DNA of 64,000 bases from Lophium mytilinum (Eukaryota; Ascomycota; Dothideomycetes; Mytilinidiales; Mytilinidiaceae), in NCBI GenBank assembly GCA_010093605.1, contig MU004181.1, positions 3,316,215 to 3,380,214 of the forward strand, read 5' to 3'. Both the position numbers and the translations under genes were made by a program. The notes under the pieces are model-generated. The model had not been told where the DNA came from, did not search any database, and saw only the letters and a program-made list of their open reading frames with translations. Position 1 is the first letter of the stretch. Every line of letters begins with the position of its first letter. This document shows, piece by piece, positions 23,501 to 35,162 of the stretch.

Positions 23501-23945
23501 TGAGTCAAGTGGGTGCTTGGAGGGGTCGATTCTATGAATCCGCGACCTGGCGAATCGACTCTGGGGCGTTTGCTTCGCGCGTGCCGGTAGTTGGCTTCGT
23601 CCACATTCCCCGTACTCGAGGGTGTTGCGTCGGAGGATCCATGACGGCGGCAGCGCGTTGGGGTGTGAGAGCTACCAAAAAACAATGTCAGCAGAGGGAA
23701 AGACGTAAAAGTCAACAGGGTGGATTACATGAGAAGAGATCTGCTCGGAAACGTAGAAGAGCACCCGTCGCAATCATACCGTACTCTCTTAGGGTGGGTA
23801 TGGTCTGGTTCCGCTTCAGTGGGCTGAGCACATTGCTCACTTACGCTCCTGTAGAGCTTGACACGGCCCCGAGGCTTGGAACCACGGTTAGCATTTGGTA
23901 CACGGTTAGGAATGGAGTAGACGCTCACCCGGCTGAAAGACACAT
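20508..23945 (-). CDS. Long fungal C2H2-type zinc-finger protein
   Basis: A six-exon minus model (23945-23929, 23874-23845, 23785-23729, 23671-22496, 22442-21511, 21445-20508) gives 1,049 residues with all phases matching. The last three introns are secure; the first two exons are tentative and the start could differ. The N-terminal finger is split by an intron: YDCDGCSSTF before it, SHTPTRCRRH after it. Further zinc modules are CTSGCGASSKRKDDFKQHEE, a classic C2H2 in CGFCDLSFETWLQRVQHIATH, and a C-terminal module (FACPVHKYEEL, then C-G-G, LRRHLKSHKTY, YCKQCK, CQ) seen in many fungal proteins of this class. Between them the chain is polar and disordered. Such proteins are presumed DNA-binding, but targets are unknown and the family is poorly studied. 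Confidence 0.75.
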
Positions 23946-24335
23946 GGGCGGCCCTCGGCACGTAAGGCATGCAGGCAAAGCTGAACAAGGCGGGAAACGC
24001 CTTTGGAGCCTTGGAGCGAGGAAAAAGTACAATAAGTCGACCCTGGGGGCTCTGTTGGACCCCAAACCTCTCCGGGAGAGCTTCCTATCGCAATCTTCGT
24101 CCGTTCGAAAAGTGAGATATCTCAATAAGTGGGCGAAATGTACGTCCTCTCTAACGGCAAGGCTGAAACAATACTGAAGAAGCTTACGCATGTACTATAA
24201 ATTTAAAAATATTGGAACGATGAAGAGGAAGGGAAGGGGAGAATGCGATTCCGGGGAGAAGAGCCCGGAAAAGGGCCCATCCCCCTCCCAAACTACACGA
24301 GAGACCAAGCGGTCAAGGGCGGATGTCGTGTTGTT

Positions 24336-24375
24336 GAGATGCTGAGATGCAGAGATGCAGAGATACAGAGATGCC
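24336..24375 (+). repeat. Microsatellite, five 8-bp units
   Basis: Five units of GAGATGCA, of which the third matches the second exactly and the others differ by one or two bases. Confidence 0.8.
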
Positions 24376-24955
24376 CCAGCACAGCCACAGTAACTCTCTT
24401 GCTCCTAGGTATGCCGATCACCGGGCATAACGAAGGGCAAGCCACCAACAGCAAGCAAGGAGACCAACAGATCTCTCAAACATCGCTCTCCAGATGTGTA
24501 ACCGTCGTTTTCAAAAAACAATTCTTCAAGAAAATAATCATATCGTCCAAGAATGAATATGAACCCTGGACTGCGGGAGGCTGACTTTCTAGCACCGTTT
24601 CGGCTATACCGATAGCGCTTCGTATAGCTCACGACAGACCTCCCCGGAGACATGCACGACGATCAACAGCGACACAAACACCGTCGTCATTCCGGCTTTT
24701 CTATACCTGCGCAATGCCGCAGCTACTCTTCACCCCAGGAGCGCGAGCAATTTGGTACGCACTGGCTCACAGGCCTTTCGCCAACCAAAAACGCGACCGA
24801 GCGAGTGAGACCACGGCGGCTAAGCTTGATGCCACGGACGACAAGACCGCGATTGAAGGAATGAGCGCACGAACAGCACCGTACAGTACAGCACCGTCGC
24901 ATTAAGTCCTCTTCTTGATCGAGTATGATTATATGGGAAGTTCGGACTTGAAGAA

Positions 24956-25327
24956 ATGACAACCAGGATTCGATCAAAACAAACCTTTCCAAGCGCTACG
25001 GAGTGTCGACATCTATATCCAGCTATCTCCAGGAGTCGATCTCATACCGCCAAAGGCCGCGTGGTCGATAAAATCAAGGAGATTTTGAGCATCATCGAGT
25101 ACCTACCCGAAGATGACGACACATATCTGATGCGAACGATCAAAGCCTAGTTCTAACGCGCCGAGAATGTGCCGCCTATGGGGAAGATAGTTCGTCTGGC
25201 TACACACTTCCGAGATGCCAGTCTTCCAATGCGACGTTTACCGAGGTACGTTACTCTGTGCTTCAACATGAACAGCGCTGACCAGACAAAGCCAGTTGAC
25301 CCGGACTTGAAAATCGAAACCTCCTAG
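24956..25327 (+). pseudogene. Possible relic coding segment of unknown family
   Basis: One frame gives VVDKIKEILSIIEYLPEDDD, then two close stops, then GKIVRLATHFRDASLPMRRL, followed by a plausible donor GTACGT at 25243. The residue mix is protein-like and the two stretches are in the same frame, but no start or family is visible. It may be a decayed gene or the middle of a gene whose other exons I cannot find. Confidence 0.22.
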
Positions 25328-25945
25328 TGCATCGTTGCAATGTTCATAAAGCTTTTCATAGTCCGCAAAATTCACGGAATGTCGAGTCCCTCTCCCAATA
25401 TCGCAAGAGCGTAGTTGGTACGCAATTGGAGAATAGTACGTCGCACCCGAAAGCGTGTTAGGTCGGAAAGGATGATAAAGAGTTGAGCGTCCCAGACTTG
25501 AAATTGGGAGTCGTAGCCGTTGCTACCGGCGTTGGTGTTGGTATGGGTTGACCATTCATCTTGCGGCGATTGGTCTCGCGATCGACAGTGGCATGGTGGC
25601 CCTGGTTGGAGTACTTGAGACGGTCTTATCTTGTATGCCCAAGTAACGATGGCCTTTTGATAAGGAACAATGGTGTAGATGGGTGTTGGATGAAAGAGGA
25701 GAGTTTGATCAGGTTAGATGACGGCGTGACTCGTCACTCGTCGCACGTGGCAGGACATCATGGTGCTCCGTGTTCATAAAATGTTTCAAGCGCATCATTC
25801 CAGGGGTTCCTTTGGTGCATGTTCCATGTTTGAAAATGATTAGTAGGATAAGATCCTTGCTTCATGGAAGGGCCCCGTTTGTATGACTCCACTAAAGGTC
25901 CAATTGGTTCCAGTATCTTTTGGACCCCCTACAGCCATAGCATTG

Positions 25946-26950
25946 AAGGACGCCTAACGGTCGTAAACACGGTTCAGATCATAGTTCAGACGAGGACTTG
26001 ATTTCCGTGGTGAGAATCATTAGATTGCTCTCCAAAAACCACACCGCGTCAAAGCACTTCTAACGTTGGTGTCGAAGACGCAAGTCCTAGCTTCGGTAAG
26101 CTCGATCCTAAAGGTAAAGGCCCTCGCACCTTTTCCCAAGTCTTTCATACAACGTCGGAGGACGTCTAACAGCAGGAAGCAAAGGTTTCCGAAATAGCAA
26201 AGAAGCAGCTTGATTCAGGACGTGAAAACCATATCATCGCTTTCAAGGACTTCATGCCGCACTGAAGACCTTCTAACCTTGGTAAACAGAGGTGGAGATA
26301 TGCATCAGGCATCGGCCTGGCTCACAGCATGCTGATTGCTACATTGGTTTTAGATATATCACACAATCTTGAAGCACCTCTACTAGTGGCATGCAGGTGC
26401 CCGAGTTGCAGCCTATACGGAGGCTTGATTCACAGCGGTATGCCAGTTACATCGTCCCCGATTCATTCTTAGGATCTGGAAGGACCTCAAGCGGCAACAA
26501 ACGAGCGTCCAGAGGACGTCTAATGCGACAGCCTGATTCAGGGCGTGCGAAGTTCAACATTGGTCGTGAAACTTTTAGGAGGTATCAAAGGACCTCTAAC
26601 GGTACTATAGGCATGTTACATTAACAGCTTGAATGTAAACTTGGTACATGATGTAGCAACTTTGATATTATTTTCATTCCAGCCATAGGTTGCTGGAGGA
26701 CCTTTAGCATACAGCTAGAGTGCGAGCTTGATTTACGACATGATAGCCTTGACATCATCTCTCAAATATTATACCACACTAAAGGCTTCCTGACAGTACC
26801 AAACAAGCATCAAAACCAGAGTTTCTCAGCCCCTCTAATTCAGACTGTGTCGATTCTGACATCCTACTGGCAATTTTCGTGCAGCGCCAACGGACTTCCA
26901 ACAGCATCAAGCCGATGTCAACTTCGTGTTAATGTTCTTACCAATATCAT
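25946..26950. repeat. Degenerate tandem array, unit about 107 bp
   Basis: A motif resembling GAGGACGTCTAACAGCA recurs near 25946, 26051, 26158, 26264, 26371, 26479, 26587, 26695, about 26790 and 26889, spaced 105-108 bases in nearly every case. A second anchor, GCTTGATTCAGG and variants, recurs near 25993, 26100, 26208, 26314, 26422, 26529, 26627 and 26729, with a similar period. Two anchors in register show a true tandem array of roughly ten units, heavily diverged. No open frame runs through it. Its left border is unclear and may lie further upstream. Confidence 0.8.
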
Positions 26951-26979
26951 GTTCACGCCTAACAACATGTTTCTGTCTT

Positions 26980-27395
26980 AAGATATACCCACGCTATGCT
27001 GCATGTTCCATCACGATTGACACACGCTTCCGCCTCAAGATTGAGCTACGCCATGCCCGCATCATCTATCATTACTACTAATAACGACACCTTGACATAC
27101 CCCATTCCTGCTTCAAGATCGAACTACCCAACGTCTACATGATCCACCATTACGGCCAACAGCCTCGACGCAAAGGCCCTTCTCTCGTCACAAGATCGAA
27201 CTACACTTTACCCGATCATCCACCATTACTACCAACAAGGTCGACTTAACGTGCCCCGTTCTTGGTTCAAGATTGAACTACCCCACGCCTACACAATCCA
27301 CCATTACGACCCACAGCCTTGGCGCAAAGGCCCTCCTCTCGTCTCAAGGTCGAATTACCCTATGCCCGCATAAACCACCATTACCAACAAAACCC
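26980..27395. repeat. 77-bp tandem array with dimeric (A-B) order
   Basis: The motif CAAGATCGAACTACCC begins at 27036, 27114, 27191, 27268 and 27345, so the period is 77 (once 78); a partial unit starts near 26980. CCACCATTAC recurs inside each unit. Units at 27114 and 27268 share an inner part (CAACAGCCTCGACGCAAAGG type), while those at 27036, 27191 and 27345 share another (ACTACCAACAAGGTCGAC type). The array is therefore built from 154-bp dimers. It directly follows the 107-bp array and ends at the 3' end of the next minus-strand gene. Confidence 0.85.
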
Positions 27396-27434
27396 TCCAC
27401 CCAACCGCCCCAAAAACTACATAATCCCCTCTCC

Positions 27435-28169
27435 TCACAAAAACTCAAACCCCCTCCTCGCCTCCGCCTCTCTCACCCCCAAAACCTCAAAAACCCCCCT
27501 TCCCCCCTCCTCTCCCTCCTCATCTTCCCCCTCTTCTCCACCCCCTTCCCCCCCTCTTTCCTCACCCAGCCCCAACCTCGCCCTCCTCCTCGCCCTCAAC
27601 ACCCTCGCCTCCTCGGGGCTCACATCCTCCTTCCCACTCCCCTTACTATCCCTCCGTGGCCTCTTCCTATACCGCTCCCTCAGCACGCTAGTCAACTGGT
27701 CCACCGGCTGCGTCTCCCGCCACTCTCCCCCTTCATCCTCACTAAGCACCGAAAGCGGGCCCTGCGGCTCGGGATGGCGGAGCGAAAGGGGGTCGAGCGA
27801 GCTGACGTCTCGCGGGGGAACAAAGCGCGGAAACGGGGACGCTTGCGGGGGTTCTGGTGCTTCGCAGGCCGGGAGCGTGGGCGAAGCGGACGACGACGAG
27901 GTGCGTGGTGGTGACGGTGATGGCGACGGTGACGGTGATGGCGTTGGAGGCGGAGGGGTGATGGCGCGGCGGATGTAAGTGCGATGCGTGCGGATTTTGG
28001 GCATTCTGTTGGCATTCGGGCGCGGAGCGTTGTCTTTTCGCTTGCTTTTGGTGGTTTGAGACGCGCGAGTGGTAGGGGGGCGGCGGGCACGCTGTCCAGC
28101 AGCGATGCGGGCGTTTTCTGCGGCTTCGAGGGCGCGGAGGGACAGCTTGGGGCTTGGTCTTAGGCGCAT
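27435..28169 (-). CDS. Hypothetical disordered, Arg/Pro/Glu-rich protein
   Basis: A single minus exon of 244 codons starts at an ATG (28169) giving MRLRPSPKLSLRALEAAENA. It continues with a basic segment, a Pro-Ser run encoded by a GACGGT-type repeat, RFVPPRDVSSLDPLSLRH, LTSVLRERYRKRPRRDSKGS, and an acidic Gly/Glu tract before VFEVLGVREAEARRGFEFL at the end. The open frame extends upstream to 28337 through a poly-His stretch, which looks like untranslated simple repeat. No family is recognised; composition suggests a nuclear, intrinsically disordered protein. The opposite strand is also open here but would give a Pro/Ser/Leu protein with no structure, so minus is preferred. Confidence 0.5.
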   Translation of the reverse strand: MRLRPSPKLSLRALEAAENARIAAGQRARRPPTTRASQTTKSKRKDNAPRPNANRMPKIRTHRTYIRRAITPPPPTPSPSPSPSPSPPRTSSSSASPTLPACEAPEPPQASPFPRFVPPRDVSSLDPLSLRHPEPQGPLSVLSEDEGGEWRETQPVDQLTSVLRERYRKRPRRDSKGSGKEDVSPEEARVLRARRRARLGLGEERGGEGGGEEGEDEEGEEGGRGVFEVLGVREAEARRGFEFL

Positions 28170-28954
28170 TTTCGCGGGTATTGGTGGATTTGAGAGGTTT
28201 ATGGTAGCGCTGACGTGGTAGAGAAAGGGTACTTGCTGCTTCTTCTGGTGGTGGTGATGATGATGAATATGGTGGTGATGAGGATGAAGAGGAAATGTGG
28301 TTGAGCGTGAGGATGAGGAAGATATAGAAACAGTCACAATAGCATGGAAACAATAGGAAACAACAATAGAGACACAATAGAGGCATTCTGACTATGTATG
28401 GGGGGTGTCATAGTGAAGTGGTGAGTATCAATGGTCCGAGCGTTGACACGGGGCTCGGTTTGCTTGCTTCTTGTCACAACAATATTCAGATGGAAAGACC
28501 CTTTACTTGACATAAGGAAATAATGAGACTAGTAGTCTGTGACTTTAACTTCCATTATACCCAAGCAAACCGTCGTAGTTCCCTTTAGAAGTGGGCATGC
28601 AAACCTCTCCTGATGGCCGTTGACGATTGCTCGCCGCCGTTTGAAGCCCGTCAGTACCTTGATGAAGAATCATATGGGATGTAATGTCCTCTCACGCCTA
28701 TGTTGGGATCGGCGTCTGCATGCTCTTGAGCGACTACTTACTCAATGAGGCGGCTTCGGCCATGTTTTCCGACAGGCAAGAAAGGGGCAATATTGAAGCA
28801 GGTTAAGCAAACCTACGACAGTGACAAGCGAGCTACAGCAAGTTTGGTCGGCTTTTTCGAAGCAGGAAAGGCCCTTGAAGCACTTCTAGCAGCACGCAGG
28901 GTTCACCTTATCAGCACAATGATAGATATCTGCCTAACGCATTGCTTGGAGAGT
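28170..28954. other. Intergenic, with GGT/GAT simple repeat
   Basis: About 28230-28310 is a trinucleotide-like GGTGAT run, which is the probable 5' leader of the minus gene at 27435-28169. The rest is unremarkable; the last 150 bases are the 3' flank of the Sec39 gene. Confidence 0.5.
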
Positions 28955-31900
28955 CTAGTCTCTATCCGGATCTTGGACTGGTTTGGCACCTGCGCATGAT
29001 TAGCATCGCTGCGTCTGACATCGGCATTATAGTCACAGTAGAACTTACCTAAGACCCATCCCAAGCCACTGGCCAAGCCGCCAGTCACAGCACTCGCCAC
29101 CATGTCCCGTTTACGAACTCTCCCACCTTCGTCACTCCCTGCAAAACTCCCAGCTTCACTTCCCAGATCTGATGACATTCGAGCATGGCCGCTGTCGCCA
29201 CGATTGGCCCCCGTAGCGCTATCGGTGTTGACACTCGCACCTCTGAGCGGGAACGCACTCCTTGAGAAAGCCGCCGCGGCACCTCTTGCAACATCAAACA
29301 GTCCCATTGGCGTCTCCTCAACAGCCCCTCGGCCGACTTCTCTTCGAGGCTGGATAGCGACAGCCTCTGTGAAAGCTCCTGGTAGTTTCTGATCGGCTCG
29401 ATCATTAAAGCGCAGCTCAGCTTCATTCTCCTGGGCTAGTAGCGTCGTCATCTCTTCTTCGCATTCTTGCCAGACACCAAGCACCTCTGGCAGGTTAGCC
29501 GGGGGCGCTAGAAGCAGCGCTTGACTGAGCAACTCCATTCGTTGCTCCAGTCTTCGCAAGATTGGAGGCGCGGTCGATCCGGCGGAGTTGTACGAGCCCG
29601 ACATTGGTGAAGAGCGATGGCGTCCTGCGAGAAAAGCAGCGCGCCACGAGAGATCGTCTTCGTCTTTCTTCTGGCGACTAGACGTCAGGTAGTCGACGGC
29701 GATGGAAGGTCTCCTATCCATGGAAGGTCGCCTACTATCCGTCGGTGTGAGGGGTGACAGAGGCCCTATAGGCGACATCGGCGTCGCCGGCGTTCCTGGT
29801 GTTGAAGGAGTCCCAAAATAATTCGGGGGCGATAGACGGTTGACGACGTACGAGTAAGCAGTCTCAAAGTCATCTTCTGCAAGGGCAGCCTCGATGGCCA
29901 TGCCAATGACTCGTCTTTCTGCAGTGTTCTTGCGTCGACTCGATTCGGTGGGAGTAAGATCCATGACAAGGTCAGGCGCGGCTCCGGAAACTCTAGAGGG
30001 TGTTGCAATGACCAAATTTTGGCCGATTGAGATAAAATCATCAAGATGGGTATAGCTGCGTGGATTCTGGTCCAAGACCTTCTCCAACAGCGTAAGTGGG
30101 TCGAGACTAGCCCGGATCATGACGGGTTTGAACGGAACGCCATGCTGAAGAGTCAAAGAATAGAAAGATAATGCATGTGTCGCAGAGATGAGAGCCTTGC
30201 TTCTCTGAAACATGGAAGAATTTGGAAAATATTTGTCGAACGTCGAAATGATATCGGCAGCCTTCTTCATGCCCCCTCTAGTTCGATTCCCATTGCTGGC
30301 GTTGTCGTAGTGGGCCATGGCAGCTGTGATGATCACGGTTTCGATTTCTTCCAATGAAAGACGGTGATACGGAGTTGCGCTGATGTATATCTTGACGGCG
30401 AGTGTGTGGCGACCCGTGTCTAAGAAAGCTCGTAGGATTTCTCTCTCGAAGACTCCCCTCTCTACTTTCCCAAACACTCCTGCTCCGAACAACGCGCCAT
30501 TCTCATCGACATCGATTCCCCAGTTCCACAGCCAAAGTAGTCGATCCCTCACTAGTGACCATTGTTCATCATCTTTCTGGGGCCCGGTGGTTAATCCGTG
30601 CAACACCTTCTGAAGCGTGCCAAATTGCTCGTCATCGGTCTTGTGGAAGCGCATTTTTGCAACGTTCATTATGGATATATTATAACTTAAACCACCGAAA
30701 TTGTAAGCCGAGTATACAAACATCTGCAGAAGGCAAAATGTTTGCACCTCCGGCTTTGTTAGCGGATTATCGGCACGAAGGAGCACGTCTTTTTGAAAAA
30801 GAGTAGCGGATGTTTCTTGTAAGATCGGGGAGGCCGTATCGATCTTTGGTAATAGCTCGACAGTGGTTGCTAGGCCTGGGGGTGGCTCAAAGTCCATGAG
30901 CGTTGCTAATCGAACTAAGAGCGAATGTGCTCCTTCGATGGTCTCTGGAGTATTGGCCTCAACTGAATATGCACTTGCGAGAGCTGACTGAGCATATCGG
31001 ATCTCGAGTCGCCGCTGTGTTTCCTCTTCGAGGTATTGATGACCCTCGTCATAGCCTCCCAGATCCGCGTCACTTGGCCCATCCCAGTCTTCTATGGCCC
31101 CCGTCACGAGAGGAAAGTCATTGGTAGCGGTATGAACGAACCATGCGAATAGACATTCCCAGTCTTCATCAGACTCTGGTACGGGTTCTTCAGGAGATGA
31201 GCTGGTGCGTTGTGTGACTGTACTGGTCTGGTTGTCTGCTACTGACGACTCTCGCCTGCCAGTATTTAATCTCCGCCTTTTCCTATCGTTATACCCATAC
31301 ATCCACGGGCCCACAAGTCCCCTCAAATCCCTCCCTGTTTGTGGAGCTGTTCTCTTGTCCGCGACGGGCTTCTGGGTGGGAGACAGGAACATATCGACAA
31401 CTTTTGGGGCCCTCATTTGGCCGAATTCCTGCAAGGTAGGAATCGCACTGTGGGGATAGTACTCGTAGCCGTACCGAAGTAAGGGCAGAATTGAGGATAT
31501 GAACCAAGTTCTCAAGTATTCGGAGTGTCGAAGAAAGGGCACAATGAGCTGTGGGACCAGTTCCAATAGGCCTGTCTCCGCATCAATGCGATGGGCTCGG
31601 TGGACGAGGAAAGACGTGAGTATGTCTTCCGGCGTATCGGGCGTGTAGGAGGAATGAGCCAGTTGGAGCAGGTGCAGTTTGTGTACTCCTTTCCGTGCTA
31701 TCCTCTCTGACAGGTCCGCGACCGGGGAGATGTCAAGAGGGGTAGCATTGTCCTGCCCTTCTGAGTATATTCTTGACGCCGTTTCGTGGACGAAGGTGGT
31801 GTATAAGGTAGGTTCCGTGCTCTCGGGAAGGTAACTAAGTATGATCCTAAGTGTAAGCTGAGGATTGAAGGCGTCTTTCCGGGATATCGTTAATGTGCGG

Positions 31901-31983
31901 AGGGCGGTGATGTTGGCTTCCGTGGCATATTGCACCGCAAGGAGGACGATTCGAGGCACGGAGAGCCTCGCAGCTTCAGCCAT
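28955..31983 (-). CDS. Sec39-domain subunit of the Dsl1/NZR vesicle tethering complex
   Basis: Two exons on minus, 31983-29049 and 28989-28955, give 989 residues. The chain has the all-helical Sec39 layout: LLAVQYATEANITALRTLT near the N-terminus, LVPQLIVPFLRHSEYLRTWF, and long solenoid helices throughout. The C-terminal region is Ser/Pro-rich, then RDMVASAVTGGLASGLGWVL, after which the short last exon adds GAKPVQDPDRD. Sec39 acts at the ER membrane with Dsl1 and Tip20 to capture retrograde COPI vesicles from the Golgi. An ATG at 31983 is used because two codons upstream only a TTG is in frame. Without the 58-base intron the frame would read on into 37 unrelated residues. Confidence 0.93.
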
Positions 31984-32814
31984 GGACAACGATCTGAGGC
32001 AGGATTACTGGGAAGAGTGGTGGGGCATGTCGTGAGGAGAGAGGCCACATAGGTGGAGAGCGGTGTCGATAATGGAGCTTGATGGATTTCTTGGGCGCGT
32101 TCTAGGTTCGTGATGCGCGCTGGCTTACTAGCGTCTGACGTTTTAGCTATGTGGGGTGAACACTGCTCATTGCGCTGCGGTGCGCCTGGGCGCCACTAGA
32201 TAGCCAATCTGATCTGCCTCATCGATCACGTTCGATTTGAATGCTGTAATTTCACCTATCAAGGGCAGATTGATATAAGTCCCTCAGATGCGAATTCCAC
32301 AACAGATGTTGTAGATATAAGTTGGAAAGATTTGAAGGGCTCCATGAGACATTTCGACATCAGAATTGATTTTAGTCACGAGGTTAAGCAATCAGATGCT
32401 TGTTTTTGTTGTGTTCTGAGGGAATGAATCCAATCCCCTTCAACGGACCCTCTATCTCAGAGCCAATTCATTACAAACATGCTATGCTAAACTCAGGTAT
32501 GCACCTACAACGCCAACGCTTGCGCCGAATGCAGTGAAGAGAAAGAAGAAAGGCCAGCGATACCGCGCCTTCGTCTGCCTGCAAACGATATCTGGAACGT
32601 CATGGAAAAGGAGTGAAGTAAGAGCCGTCAGGGATGAAACAGAAATCCACAAATCCCTCGCGGGCATGGAAAGCGAAAAGAAGGAAACACAGGAAAGAGA
32701 GTCATCTGTACATAAACCCGCCTTGCAGGTTGTCGTCGCAACTCCTCTAATCTGGCATCGGTTTCAACGTGGTGCTGCTCACACCTTACCTCTGAAATCT
32801 TTCACCACAACATC
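31984..32814. other. Intergenic, no gene supported
   Basis: It holds the Sec39 promoter (right of 31984) and the 3' flank of the RBR ligase. No coding signal is seen. Confidence 0.6.
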
Positions 32815-35162
32815 TCATGAATTTGGACCAGTAGTCGTTGGTTCAACCGAGAGGACAGGCAGACTTGGCTCGGAGGCTCGCCGTTGATTCTCTATTTGCT
32901 CCGGAGTCGGCTCAGAAAGAGTAGGCAGAGGTGGTGTCGTCGTTTGCCCAGAGGTTGTGGGTTGAGCTTGCGTTCCATTCGTCGCTGCCTGTGTGTCTGC
33001 GGCGCTACTCTCTGCGGAGTTGACTGTTACCGCACTTCCAGCAGCCAGCTCTCGTTCCTTCCTCTCCTCTTCCTCTGCCGCCGCCTCTACTTCTAACTTG
33101 TCCTGAGCTTCCTTCTCAATAGATTCCTTGCAAAGATTGCATAGTAAGATGCCGCAGTAGCCACACTCGTACGCGAAGCTGAAAGGAGGATACGTGATCT
33201 CGGAACGGAACGTGAACTCGGTTGGAAACGCGTTTGTCTTCTGTGGAGCTGATACTGAGAGCGTCGTGGAAGCAGAGTTCGCAGTTACAGACGGATGCAA
33301 GCTCGTAGACCCAGAGTTGTTTCCGGAAATAGACATAGAACGTTCTGCAGTATAAGAATCACCGTCAGTCATGATGACATCGCCATACTCGTCCACAAAG
33401 ACTTGCGGAGAAGCAGGAGAGTTACCAGGATCGGAGGCATTGCCAACCATCAGGTTACCCAAAACGCGATCGAGGTGCCCTTGTAGGCCTGAATTTCGGT
33501 GTCCTGTTCCCAGCGGGGTGTGGGTTCGACCGGGCGTGGGCCCCCGACGCGATGCGCGGTCTCTGCCTTGAGCCCTAGATTCCTCAGGGCGGTGGTAGCC
33601 TCCAACCATGCGTACCCTCCCAGCGTTTCCCATTTTCTTTGGCAGGGCGATTTCGGGGTAGACGGTAGCCCAGCAACGGCAACACTGCATACCCGACACT
33701 TGATACTCTTCCTTCAGACGCTGCTCAAAATCGACCTTTGCAGTCTCGAGACGATGCTCACATTGCCAGGCCCGATCAGGCGGCTCTTCAGCTGGTTCCG
33801 ATCCAAAGTTTGCGTGTCTAGCATCCCAGTACTCGTTCGAGGCGATATCCAGATTGATAGCTCGTCCATTTATAGTCCCGGCAACAACGAGCGGCACAAG
33901 CGGCGCAGCATCCGCACCCTCCAAAGATGCTTTAGTCGCTCGTTCACGTTCCAACTCTTCAATTTCATCGGCATCATAGTCATCGTTCTCCTCTTCCTCC
34001 GGCTCGTAACAATTACCTCCGCACTCATCCATGGGCACTAAACACCACCAGCAGAATTGCGCTCCACAAAGACATTGCATATGATTGCATCCCATCATGC
34101 GCCGGACACCATTTCCGCATTTGGGACACTGCTTGTAGCCCCATCGCTTGAGAGCTGCGGCGGTTTCCTTGTCGACGCCGAAATCGAGTAGCTGGCAGGG
34201 AGTTCCAGGGTGAGCTGACTGGCGACATCTGGCACAGGCGTCATGGTTACACTTCGGACAGGACACCTGAACCTCTTTTGGCGTACCAATAACGGAGTCA
34301 ACTCGTGCCTTGCCTTTCTTGATAGTATCGGGTGGGACAACAGGCAACGATCGGTTGGAAATGAATGCAGAACATGTAGGGATAGGGCAGTACATAGGCT
34401 TTGGCGTGCTCCATTCTTCATACTTCTCCCTGAGGCGATATGAGTCTGGAGTTTGGAGTAGACTTCTCGGCTTCGAAAGATCACTTACCTGTACAGTTTG
34501 GCTTCATCGGGGGACAGCATTGGAAGCGCGACATGGAGCTGGAGAATGCTACAGCATTTCGGGGGCATTCTAGTGGTGTCTTTGCATGCTTTGATGAACA
34601 TTCCTTTCACGCAGCTCTTGCAGTAGTCGCTGTGGCAGAGACGACATGGGCGGACGGCAGGTCCAGCGGGTTTGTCGATAGCAAGCTCTTCGGTGCAGAT
34701 TATGCAGCGAGGCTCAAGCTTTTTGATCGGAGGCAAGACCGCAGCGGGAGGATCAGGCTGACCTAGCGGCGCTGGCGGAGAGATAGCTCCGGCTGGCAGC
34801 GGTGGAGGCGGTGGAAGCGACATGTCTGCGGCAGCTTCAGGTTCACGAGGGAGTTCTTGAAGGAGGTGAGTTAGATGTGATGGAAAGCGGCAATGATGAT
34901 GTGTACCGTTGAGGCCGTTTTCGCCAACGTCTGCATGCGCTCGTAGAAGTGGCGGCACGGGGCGCTCGGTGGGCGGAGTCGGGGACGTGTCGGAGATGTC
35001 CATAGACGTGGGTGAATTGGTGGTTGTGGACGGTAGCGACGTGGGGCGCTGTTCGTGGGATTGGATGTTATTGGAGTCTTGCGGGCTGGATGTCATCCGG
35101 TCTGGGTCAGAGCCAGCGCGGGCTTTCCGCCGGTCGACTGCTTTGGAGAATCTGGCGCCCAT
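32815..35162 (-). CDS. RBR-type (RING-between-RING) E3 ubiquitin ligase
   Basis: Minus exons 35162-34907, 34855-34489 and 34429-32815 give 745 residues. A Pro-rich disordered N-terminus precedes RING1 (CIICTEEL, then CRLCHSDYCKSCVKG). The IBR has YCPIPTC, CPKCNHDACARCRQSAHPGTPC. RING2 has QCPKCGNGVRRMMGCNHMQC and CLCGAQFCWWC; the Cys of GCNHM is the expected catalytic thioester residue. Over 350 residues follow, including a late CGYCGILLCNLC pair and an acidic coiled stretch. Ubiquitin is passed from E2 to this Cys, then to a substrate. An ATG 17 codons upstream exists, but MGARFSK at 35162 fits a myristoylation consensus. The first intron (34856-34906) is 51 bases, in frame and stop-free, so retention would add 17 residues. 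Confidence 0.92.

Larger units (their letters stand above)
23946..25900. other. Gene-poor region with microsatellite and relic fragment
   Basis: Between the C2H2 gene and the repeat arrays. It holds an 8-bp microsatellite at 24336-24375, a purine-rich stretch, and a possible relic coding segment at 24956-25327. No complete gene is supported on either strand. Confidence 0.5.

Noticed and set aside
25946-27395. CRISPR-like array
   Set aside because: The organism is a fungus and the units are contiguous tandem repeats without a repeat-spacer pattern.
27319-27978. Plus-strand Pro/Ser/Leu frames opposite the disordered gene
   Set aside because: Part of them lies in the 77-bp array and they lack any structure; the minus frame is more protein-like.
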